This document shows, one piece after another, positions 17,740 to 24,305 of a DNA stretch of 64,000 bases. Position numbers and translations under genes: made by a program. The notes under the pieces were generated by a model. The model had not been told where the DNA came from and searched no databases. It saw nothing but the letters and a program-made list of their open reading frames with translations. The stretch comes from a virus: IMG/VR virus record IMGVR_UViG_3300032050_000028, positions 58,304-122,303 of that record. One strand, written 5' to 3'. How positions within the stretch are numbered: the first letter of the stretch is position 1; every line of letters begins with the position of its first letter.

Positions 17740-17768
17740 ATAGTATATATAAACAAAATCAGGGCTAA

Positions 17769-18167
17769 ATGAAAAAAATTGGTAGATTAGAGAAAGTTTT
17801 TTTTCCAAAATTATTAGAAGGTTTTTTAACAGCTAAGATAGATACTGGTGCTTTTAATGCTTCTTTACATGTAGATTCAATTAAAGAATTAGAAAATCAG
17901 TTAGAAGTAAAAATTGGAAATAATACTTATCATTTTTGTAATTGGTCCGAGATAGAAGTTAAGAGCTCCAATGGTGAAAAACAAAAAAGATACGCAATTA
18001 AAACTAAAATTATAATTGGTCAAAAAAAATATAGTATATTTGTTTCTTTATCTAATAGAAAAGAAATGAAATACCCACTTCTGATAGGAAGAAGATTTCT
18101 TCACGTCAATGATTTTGTGGTCGATGTTAAAAAGAAGAATCATCATGGTCGACCTAAAAAAGTTTAA
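17769..18167 (+). CDS. RimB-like retropepsin-type aspartyl protease (132 aa)
   Basis: LTAKIDTGAFNASLHVDSIK has the D-T-G triad (D25) followed by the A-x-x-A-S-L-H pattern of the family long labelled ATP-dependent zinc protease (PF05618). Its members are retropepsin-like and often accompany RimK glutamate ligases. The tail MKYPLLIGRRFLHVNDFVVD matches the family's Y-P-L-L-I-G-R-x-F-L...D signature. The length is that of a single domain, which would need to dimerise to form an active site. The start is divergent from the glycosyltransferase gene across a 29-base gap. No RimK-like gene is in this window. Substrate unknown; host ribosomal or phage tails are possible. Confidence 0.75.
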   Translation: MKKIGRLEKVFFPKLLEGFLTAKIDTGAFNASLHVDSIKELENQLEVKIGNNTYHFCNWSEIEVKSSNGEKQKRYAIKTKIIIGQKKYSIFVSLSNRKEMKYPLLIGRRFLHVNDFVVDVKKKNHHGRPKKV

Positions 18168-18678
18168 TTATTTCACTGGTGATATAAGTGAAGTTGGTTC
18201 TGGTGTTAGTCAGATAGTTAATTTTTTTGATTTAGCCGGAAGAAATTATTTACTTTTTACACCTAATAAACCTAGTTCATCTTCTAAATATCATGACCTT
18301 TGTCTTTATCACTATTTAAACAATAAAATTGAATTTTCAAAATTTGAAGACTTTTCAGAAAAAATAAATGATAAGTCAAATTTATTTAGAGTTGATTTAT
18401 TGGTGTTTGATTTTTGGTCAATTACAAAAAATAATATGTGGCAATATATTTCTGAAATACAAAAATTCGAAATTGACTCGATAATTGTAGCAAAAGAATT
18501 TCATTACAAAACCAGTGATGATGTTAATGATTTTTGTATTAGAAAAGAGTATAAAGATTTACACAAAGTAGATACTTGGATAACTGATAAAATAGATAAT
18601 GTTACTTCAACACTAGAATCACTGAAATTAGCTTACATAAGAGATAAGAAATTAGAGCATTTGTTTGGAAATGACTGA
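18145..18678 (+). CDS. Hypothetical protein (177 aa)
   Basis: ATG at 18145 (MVDLKKFNYFTGDISEVGSG) is preferred over an in-frame ATG at 18109, because the latter would overlap the protease gene by 59 bases instead of 23. The protein shows Rossmann-like alternation (RVDLLVFDFWSITKNNMWQY; EIDSIIVAKEFHYKTSDDVN), but no nucleotide-binding motif. Family not recognised. Coupled by overlap to the RimB-like protease, it may work with it. Confidence 0.65.
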   Translation: MVDLKKFNYFTGDISEVGSGVSQIVNFFDLAGRNYLLFTPNKPSSSSKYHDLCLYHYLNNKIEFSKFEDFSEKINDKSNLFRVDLLVFDFWSITKNNMWQYISEIQKFEIDSIIVAKEFHYKTSDDVNDFCIRKEYKDLHKVDTWITDKIDNVTSTLESLKLAYIRDKKLEHLFGND

Positions 18679-18712
18679 AATAATTGTTAAATTTACATAA
18701 ATATATAAAAAA

Positions 18713-19777
18713 ATGAAAATAAAAAAGAAGTTTTTACAACTAACTGGAAAAACTTATCCACACGGGACTGAAAATGAATTAAAATCACATTTACCAAAAG
18801 ATTATAAAGAGGATGGATGTGGTAATTTCTATATTGAAATAGGTAGTAATCCTACTACTATGTTTACTTGTCACCTTGATACTGCTGATAGGTCTCAAAA
18901 GAAAGTAAAACACATTTTTGACGGAAATATTATTAAAACAGACGGTGATTCAATATTAGGAGCTGATGATAAAGCAGGTATGACTATAATACTCTATATG
19001 ATAGAGAATAATGTGCCTGGTTTATACTACTTCTTTATTGGTGAAGAAAGAGGATGTGTTGGTTCATCGAGGTTATCAAAGAAATGGAAAGAAACAGAGT
19101 TTTCAAAATACATCACTAAATGTGTTTCATTTGATAGAAGAGGTACTGACTCAGTTATAACAGAGCAATTTTATGGAGTATGTTGTTCTGATACTTTTGC
19201 AAAAGAACTTTCAAAAAAACTGAATTCAGTTGAACAAACTTTCAAATATATGCCCGATCCAACAGGTATTTATACAGACTCTGCTCAATTTACTGGACTT
19301 ATTCCTGAATGTACTAATATATCAGTTGGTTATTATTCTGAACACACACACAGTGAAAGACAAGATATACAACATTTAGAAAAGTTATGTAAAGCTGTTG
19401 TTAAAATTGACTGGGAAGATTTACCAATTGTAAGAGAGGCTTCTTTATACTCATATGAGGATGATTGGGATTTTGATGAAACCGACGATAATCTTATTTT
19501 TCAAAGTTATAATTTTACTTGGGTCAATTATGAAGGAAAAACATCTAAAATGATGATATCTGATGAGCAAATTGAAGTTGAAAAGGAAACTATTTCTACA
19601 TATTTAAAAACATCAGGGATGCATTCGGATTATATTGATTTGACATGGGATGGTCAAAATTTACACGGGGCTACCTTCTCAGGTTCTTATGAATACATTG
19701 CTAATAGAAATGAATTAATGGATTTAATTGAAGACCTCAAACAAATTCCAGCAAATCATTTAAAAAGTTTCATCTAA
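18713..19777 (+). CDS. M20/M28-like zinc peptidase (354 aa)
   Basis: Di-zinc peptidase motifs occur in order: MFTCHLDTADRS (H-x-D), ILGADDKAGMTIILYM (G-A-D-D-K-A-G, bridging Asp), FFIGEERGCVGSSRLSKKW (G-E-E catalytic pair), CVSFDRRGTDSV (Asp ligand) and GYYSEHTHSERQD (final His ligand). It lacks the long dimerisation insert of typical M20 enzymes, and it has an extra C-terminal domain of about 110 residues (from SLYSYEDDWDFDETDDN) of unknown role. No signal peptide, so it acts in the cytoplasm. It may trim host peptides or an amidated metabolite. It follows two short genes, one a protease, on the same strand. Confidence 0.85.
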   Translation: MKIKKKFLQLTGKTYPHGTENELKSHLPKDYKEDGCGNFYIEIGSNPTTMFTCHLDTADRSQKKVKHIFDGNIIKTDGDSILGADDKAGMTIILYMIENNVPGLYYFFIGEERGCVGSSRLSKKWKETEFSKYITKCVSFDRRGTDSVITEQFYGVCCSDTFAKELSKKLNSVEQTFKYMPDPTGIYTDSAQFTGLIPECTNISVGYYSEHTHSERQDIQHLEKLCKAVVKIDWEDLPIVREASLYSYEDDWDFDETDDNLIFQSYNFTWVNYEGKTSKMMISDEQIEVEKETISTYLKTSGMHSDYIDLTWDGQNLHGATFSGSYEYIANRNELMDLIEDLKQIPANHLKSFI

Positions 19778-19929
19778 CCATTTTTTATGATATTCTGATA
19801 TTCGGGTTGGTTTGTAATAAACAACATTTGTCCAGTCGTTAATTCTTTTGCATTCCAACCTCTTTCTTTACAAAAAATGGTTATAAATTTTTCTAATTTA
19901 CTTGTTTTATTGTTTGTAACTTTTTTCAT
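19774..19929 (-). CDS. Small hypothetical protein (51 aa)
   Basis: A complete minus-strand frame with start MKKVTNNKTSKLEKFITIFC and end TGQMLFITNQPEYQNIIKNG. It fills the otherwise empty gap between the peptidase gene and the membrane-protein gene. Its stop (TAG) overlaps the TAA of the convergent peptidase gene by 4 bases, the same tight geometry as other convergent pairs here. It is lysine-rich and helical, with no known family. Confidence 0.6.
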   Translation of the reverse strand: MKKVTNNKTSKLEKFITIFCKERGWNAKELTTGQMLFITNQPEYQNIIKNG

Positions 19930-19936
19930 ATTGTAA

Positions 19937-20368
19937 TTAATTTAATAAAAATAGATAGATAAATACTTGAGCTAAAAAACCAACCGACATTAATATTGTT
20001 CTTTTTGAGTAAGTAATTAGTCCTGTAAATCTTGGTGGTGTTTTTGACTCATCTTTCCATCCTTTTGTATAAAGGTCTTTTTGTAGTTTATTTCTTGTAT
20101 AATAGTGAGCTCCGTTGTGAAAGAAACTAAACATCAAAACCATACATAATACCGAAAGAAGCGAGTACCAACCTATAGTATGAACCATAAATTTACTTGA
20201 AATTAAGAGTACTAAAATTCTTTGTATATGAAAAATCGGATTTACATCAAAATCACAAACTTTCTTTGATTGATTTTCATAGTGCCAATAAAAACCTTCC
20301 CTTATTCCTTCTGTAATAGAATAAATAACCCAAAGAATATTCATTACAATAAGTGTAGTTAGTATCAT
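19937..20368 (-). CDS. Multi-pass membrane protein (143 aa)
   Basis: Start chosen at the ATG complementing 20366-20368 (MILTTLIVMNILWVIYSITE). The frame extends to 20464, but that would run back over the divergent gene. Hydrophobic segments are at residues about 2-20, 52-75 (RILVLLISSKFMVHTIGWYS and on) and 118-140, with histidine-containing loops (FYWHYENQSKK; FFHNGAHYYTRNKL). Three or four transmembrane helices. It might be a membrane-acting accessory gene (exclusion or lysis related), but no family is recognised. Confidence 0.7.
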   Translation of the reverse strand: MILTTLIVMNILWVIYSITEGIREGFYWHYENQSKKVCDFDVNPIFHIQRILVLLISSKFMVHTIGWYSLLSVLCMVLMFSFFHNGAHYYTRNKLQKDLYTKGWKDESKTPPRFTGLITYSKRTILMSVGFLAQVFIYLFLLN

Positions 20369-20370
20369 TG

Positions 20371-20401
20371 TTGTATATATTAAAAAAATATTGTATCTTT
20401 G
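20371..20401 (+). promoter_or_regulatory. Host-type (Bacteroidetes) promoter
   Basis: TTG at 20371-20373, a 20-base spacer, then TATCTTTG at 20394-20401. This fits the known Bacteroidetes sigma consensus TTG...TAnnTTTG. The ATG of the 2H-phosphoesterase gene begins 5 bases after the -7 element, so the transcript would have almost no leader. Confidence 0.65.
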
Positions 20402-20405
20402 TTTT

Positions 20406-20873
20406 ATGTTTGAGATAAAGGGTAAAATAGTGTTTGATCCAATCAATGTGACTAAAAAGCACAATGCTCAATCTGCGTGGAAAAAAGTTGCTATTGTTAA
20501 ATTTGACTGTGACTTATATGAATACTACTCTTGGTTCTTGAAAAAAAGATTTAATTTATTTTTGAATAAACCTTTAAGAGGAACTCACTTAACATTTATT
20601 AATGATATTGTAGATGATGAAATTTATTTACAAGCAAGAGACCTTTTTGATGGTAAAGAAGTTATAGTTAAATATGATCCTACTATAGTTAGGTCTAATA
20701 AAAAAGGTCACTGGTGGTTAAAGGCTGAGTCCGATGATGCTCAAAACATTAGAAATGTAATAGGTTTAGGAGATCCTTATTTTGGATATCACATAACTAT
20801 TGGTTTAGCAACTCACTTGCAATTAGAACACTCTAAGTATATAACTGACCAGTGTATAAAATTTGGGGTATAA
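20406..20873 (+). CDS. 2H phosphoesterase superfamily protein (155 aa)
   Basis: Two H-hydrophobic-T-hydrophobic motifs define the superfamily: GTHLTFIND (H61-T63) and GYHITIGLA (H129-T131). The spacing of about 68 residues suits a single LigT-like domain. The ATG at 20406 is used because an upstream in-frame TTG lies within the promoter. Members cleave or ligate 2',5' or cyclic phosphodiesters; T4 Acb1 (gene 57B), which degrades CBASS cyclic nucleotides, belongs to this superfamily. Similar size and expression from a host-recognised, probably early promoter are compatible with an anti-defence role, but RNA repair is an equally allowed function. The gene ends in a strong terminator. Confidence 0.75.
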   Translation: MFEIKGKIVFDPINVTKKHNAQSAWKKVAIVKFDCDLYEYYSWFLKKRFNLFLNKPLRGTHLTFINDIVDDEIYLQARDLFDGKEVIVKYDPTIVRSNKKGHWWLKAESDDAQNIRNVIGLGDPYFGYHITIGLATHLQLEHSKYITDQCIKFGV

Positions 20874-20902
20874 AAAAAGAGAGAATTAAATTCTCTCTTT
20901 TT
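20872..20902. terminator. Bidirectional Rho-independent terminator
   Basis: The GAGAGAA/TTCTCTC stem is flanked by A and T tracts on both sides, so it can end both the 2H gene and the convergent gene at 20922. Confidence 0.85.
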
Positions 20903-20921
20903 ATTATTTAAATATTTATTA

Positions 20922-22118
20922 TTAAAACATATAACCTGGCTTCCTTGTCTGTAATGAGAAATCTCTTGATAATACCTCACTTATATCAGCTGTGTTTGTT
21001 AATTTTTCTACAGGTAGTCCGATCATAAAACAAGCTGCTTTCAAAGTACTTGTAAAATAATCTAAGAAATCATTTATTTTATTTTTATCGTCTAAAACCA
21101 TTCCAGCCCAAAAAGATAATGCGCCTACACCGCTTGTGACTGCTCCACCTAATATGAATGTTAAGGCATTGCTACTAAGCTCTGCTGATTGATCTGATGT
21201 CAAAATTTTATCCCAGTTATAAACATATCCGTATTCTTTTTTTCCAAAAGTGTCCATCGAGTCATCTCCGCCTACCCAGACATTAGATATCATACCTTTT
21301 CTTTCCAACTCATCAAGAAGTTTATCATGAGTAGGATCAATACCCATGTCTTCGTAATTTTGAGGATCATAATGGTGTTTTGGTGCAAAATCAGCACCAG
21401 AGTCTGTGTCTAAAAATCCAAACTTTCTATTTAATTCGTCATGAATACGTCCATATATTTCACTCCTCTTACCTACACCATATAGTATCATACCTATTCC
21501 TAATAAAAACATTGATCCTCCTAAAACTTGTGCCGCTGCTGATAACCACTTAAGGGTTTTTTGTTTTGCAACAGATTCAGAAAGTATATTTTCAATATGT
21601 TTTCTTTCACTTTCAGTCACTTCAAATCTAACGATGCCGGATTCAGCATTCCAATTGTAACCTTTTGCGGTCTCATAACGGAGAATTTGACTGTTGACAT
21701 CTATATATTGTAACTTTCCAAATGTAGGATGTTTTGGTGCATTTTTTTCAATTGTCTCTTTTAGAGTTGCATACAGTGATTGCATTTCCTCAGTAACATT
21801 CAAATCTTTAGATAGTGCTTCTACTTTTGATTTTAACTCAGCTTCACTTTGTGGATCTGATGCTGAAATTGCTTTAGTAAAGGATTTTGGATCAATAGCC
21901 TCTCTAATTTCTTTTTGAGATTGTGTCTCGATTTTATCTAAAAGATTTTTAATTGGCGCATTTTGTGAATCTTGTTGAATTGATTGATTAATCAATTCAG
22001 CTGCCTTTTTCGCTTCTTCTGGTTTTGTCTCAATTTTACCAGTTGATTTATCTTCAGAGTTCAATTCATTTTCGTAGATTTTTTTGAATCCATTAAAATT
22101 TTTAACAATTTTTTTCAT
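20922..22118 (-). CDS. Tagged membrane protein, putative virion component (398 aa)
   Basis: N-terminal tag MKKIVKNFNGFKKIYENELN. Then comes a charged, glutamine-rich helical region (residues about 25-165). A hydrophobic hairpin follows at about 190-220 (VLGGSMFLLGIGMILYGVG), and another near 320-345 (ALTFILGGAVTSGVGALSFW). The domain between the hairpins has many aspartates. Family not recognised. It is the last of four neighbouring minus-strand genes (to 26216) that combine the tag with membrane segments, implying a common destination such as the capsid interior or the injected protein set (inference). Confidence 0.7.
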   Translation of the reverse strand: MKKIVKNFNGFKKIYENELNSEDKSTGKIETKPEEAKKAAELINQSIQQDSQNAPIKNLLDKIETQSQKEIREAIDPKSFTKAISASDPQSEAELKSKVEALSKDLNVTEEMQSLYATLKETIEKNAPKHPTFGKLQYIDVNSQILRYETAKGYNWNAESGIVRFEVTESERKHIENILSESVAKQKTLKWLSAAAQVLGGSMFLLGIGMILYGVGKRSEIYGRIHDELNRKFGFLDTDSGADFAPKHHYDPQNYEDMGIDPTHDKLLDELERKGMISNVWVGGDDSMDTFGKKEYGYVYNWDKILTSDQSAELSSNALTFILGGAVTSGVGALSFWAGMVLDDKNKINDFLDYFTSTLKAACFMIGLPVEKLTNTADISEVLSRDFSLQTRKPGYMF

Positions 22119-22171
22119 GTCTTTATTAATTTTTTTTTATTAATCTATATATTTAATTATATTTTCTTTTT

Positions 22172-23119
22172 TTAAGCTGCGAGTGGTATTTCAAAACCGT
22201 TCATTTCTATTTCTTTACAACCTTGATTTGCAAATAAATTATCCAAATGATTCATTACGTAATCACTAACGTTTCGTTTGTCATTAGGTGACCATTTTTC
22301 ACTACCTGCTACTCTATCTTTGTAGTCAGAAAATCCTGATATTTTAGACATTGACACCGGATTGTCAGTATTTGGATCATATCCTTTAACATCTCTTACA
22401 TCTTTAAACCAAAGGCCTTTTTCTTGTAATTTATTTTTTACTTTTCTACTTATAAAAGCCACAAAAACCATAATTAAAATAGTCAAAATAGTTACTAAAA
22501 TAGATAGTAATACGGAACCAATAACTCCTATTCCGGTTGTAAAAATTACACCAGCTATTAAGTTTCCTATAGCAATTGAAAACGCCGTATTAACTCCAAA
22601 TCCAAGAACTCTGTTGAACCAAGTTTTTAACTTGAGGCTTGCATCTTCGACACCCTCTTTTGATTTTAGTTTTTCTTTGTCATCAGCAAAATTAAAAAGT
22701 GTTTTTAACGAATCTCCTGTTTTTTCATATACTCTTTTGATGTTTTCAATATTTACATCACTCCATGTCACATCTTCATATGGTTTGTTAAAAAGAAACT
22801 CATAGACATCATTTCTAAATTCTTTCCCTATTCCTGGAACATTTTTTCCACCTGTTTTTGATTCATGACCAATCCAAAATGTTCTATACACTTCTTTTGG
22901 ATCCTTAATGAGAATTTTACCATTATCATACAATTTTTTAAAAAATTTCATTACCCAATCTATGAATGACGTTCCTTTTTCCCAAACGAATTGGCCGAAT
23001 TCATTTACCCATTCAGTTATTTTATCTGCTATTTTACCCCAAATATTTCCTTCACCCCATAGCCAACCTTCATTAGTTGAGTCATAGTTGAAATTTTCAT
23101 AAGTTTTAATATATTTCAT
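22172..23119 (-). CDS. Tagged membrane protein (315 aa)
   Basis: Tag MKYIKTYENFNYDSTNEGWL, then tryptophan-rich amphipathic helices (residues about 17-60). A soluble region follows, and a long hydrophobic segment lies at about 175-232 (NTAFSIAIGNLIAGVIFTTG, then VLLSILVTILTILIMVFVAF), enough for two or three membrane passes. The basic end (ISRKVKNKLQEKG) follows the membrane part. No enzyme motif. The gene is preceded on its strand by the phage promoter motif 5 bases from the ATG. Confidence 0.7.
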   Translation of the reverse strand: MKYIKTYENFNYDSTNEGWLWGEGNIWGKIADKITEWVNEFGQFVWEKGTSFIDWVMKFFKKLYDNGKILIKDPKEVYRTFWIGHESKTGGKNVPGIGKEFRNDVYEFLFNKPYEDVTWSDVNIENIKRVYEKTGDSLKTLFNFADDKEKLKSKEGVEDASLKLKTWFNRVLGFGVNTAFSIAIGNLIAGVIFTTGIGVIGSVLLSILVTILTILIMVFVAFISRKVKNKLQEKGLWFKDVRDVKGYDPNTDNPVSMSKISGFSDYKDRVAGSEKWSPNDKRNVSDYVMNHLDNLFANQGCKEIEMNGFEIPLAA

Positions 23120-23123
23120 AACT

Positions 23124-23132
23124 TATATATTA
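23124..23132 (-). promoter_or_regulatory. Putative phage promoter motif TAATATATA (minus)
   Basis: Reverse-complement motif 4 bases upstream of the ATG of the tagged gene ending at 23119. It faces away from the host-type promoter at 23153, so two expression classes diverge from one 45-base gap. Confidence 0.45.
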
Positions 23133-23152
23133 ATAAATAAGTTTATTTTTTG

Positions 23153-23160
23153 TATATTTG
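23153..23160 (+). promoter_or_regulatory. Host-type -7 element TATATTTG
   Basis: A perfect TAnnTTTG match with the ATG of the next gene only 4 bases downstream, again implying a very short or absent leader. A clear -33 TTG is not visible at the usual distance. Confidence 0.55.
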
Positions 23161-23164
23161 TATT

Positions 23165-23494
23165 ATGGATAAATATCACACTATTAGAGAAGAAGAATTA
23201 GAAACAACTAAATACTATTCTGAATCTAAATTTAATGCTTACATTAGGTTTCATAGAATATTAAGAAAGTTATACTCTAAGTTTTTTTTCTGGTCAGTTT
23301 CAATAATACCATTTTTTATTATGGTAGTTTTCTTTCTTAAAGAAGCATATCTATTTTTTCTTTTTATACATTTCATATTTTGGAAATTCTTTGGAGAAAA
23401 AATGTATCACAAACAATGTGATAAAGATATCGAAGGATTAGATATAACAATTGAAGTTTTAGAAGATATTAAAAAAGAAAAATTTAATGGATAA
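23165..23494 (+). CDS. Small two-helix membrane protein (109 aa)
   Basis: Start at ATG 23165 (MDKYHTIREEELETTKYYSE). An upstream in-frame TTG at 23150 lies inside the -7 region and is rejected. A soluble charged N-terminus is followed by a hydrophobic hairpin at about residues 42-78 (FFFWSVSIIPFFIMVVFFLK; LFFLFIHFIFWKFFG), then a charged tail. The host-type promoter suggests early expression. Its 3' end overlaps the DUF4326 gene by 8 bases. Function unknown; early small membrane proteins are often host-takeover or exclusion factors. Confidence 0.7.
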   Translation: MDKYHTIREEELETTKYYSESKFNAYIRFHRILRKLYSKFFFWSVSIIPFFIMVVFFLKEAYLFFLFIHFIFWKFFGEKMYHKQCDKDIEGLDITIEVLEDIKKEKFNG

Positions 23495-23840
23495 TTTTTT
23501 TGACAGTTTTAAAAAACCTGAGAAAAAACACGAACATAAAGTCAAAGTAGTTCATTTCAAAAAAGAACCTTTTGATGTTTATATTGGTCGACTTCCTGGT
23601 GGAAAATTCAACAAGTGGGCATATCCAAAAGAATTAAGAGAAACTTTTCCTGAAGGAACTCCACGAAAAGTAATAATTGATGCTTATGAAAATTATTTGA
23701 TAAATAATGAAGAACTTATGAATTCTCTTCACGAATTAAAAGATAAAACTCTTGGTTGTTGGTGTAAGAATTTAGGTGGAGGTGGAAAATCTTGTCACGG
23801 AGATATTTTAGTAAAGTGGGTCAAGAAAATGTGTAATTAA
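23487..23840 (+). CDS. DUF4326-family protein (117 aa)
   Basis: After a lysine-rich start, residues about 29-115 match the DUF4326 pattern: VYIGRLPGGKFNKWAYP, a G-T-P-R-K-V-I-I-x-A-Y stretch, then LKDKTLGCWCKN and KSCHGDILVKWV. The conserved C-W-C...C-H-G-D block may bind a metal. The family is common in phages and has no established function. It is translated with the small membrane protein upstream and behind the same host-type promoter. Confidence 0.85.
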   Translation: MDNFFDSFKKPEKKHEHKVKVVHFKKEPFDVYIGRLPGGKFNKWAYPKELRETFPEGTPRKVIIDAYENYLINNEELMNSLHELKDKTLGCWCKNLGGGGKSCHGDILVKWVKKMCN

Positions 23841-24292
23841 TTAATAATTTTATTATATAAAAATTGCACCGCTAAAGTTGAAATAGCTATTGCAATTGCT
23901 CCAAAGAGAACACCCCAGAAATTTGCAGCAATAGCACTTACTACTATTTTTATTATACCATATACAACACCACCCATCTGAAAAAAATTTAAAATAAATA
24001 CCAATATTTTATCTTTCATATCAGTAATAAAATTTTCACCTAAAATGAGGTAATTGTATGCTATCTTCAGTAGATTATTTTTAACAAAATCAACATTTGC
24101 CAAGTCTTTTACTTTGCAATTCATTTTGTTGCTTATTTTTTCTAATTCTTCAGAGATGAGACCAATCTGTTGATTATTTAGTGATTTTATATTTGAATTA
24201 ACTAAATTTTTTATGTGTTCCTCCTGATGCGGATCCAATCCACTTTCTGAATTTGACTCATTAAACTGTTCGAACTTTTTTATTATTTTCAT
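23837..24292 (-). CDS. Tagged membrane protein (151 aa)
   Basis: Start chosen at the ATG complementing 24290-24292 because it begins exactly with the shared tag (MKIIKKFEQFNESNSESGLD). An ATG 24 bases upstream lies inside the preceding gene. A helical soluble part is followed by membrane segments at about 98-145 (VFILNFFQMGGVVYGIIKIV; FWGVLFGAIAIAISTLAV). The stop shares TTAA with the convergent DUF4326 gene. It has the same tag-plus-membrane design as its minus-strand neighbours. Confidence 0.7.
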   Translation of the reverse strand: MKIIKKFEQFNESNSESGLDPHQEEHIKNLVNSNIKSLNNQQIGLISEELEKISNKMNCKVKDLANVDFVKNNLLKIAYNYLILGENFITDMKDKILVFILNFFQMGGVVYGIIKIVVSAIAANFWGVLFGAIAIAISTLAVQFLYNKIIN

Positions 24293-24305
24293 ATTTAGTC
24301 TTTTT

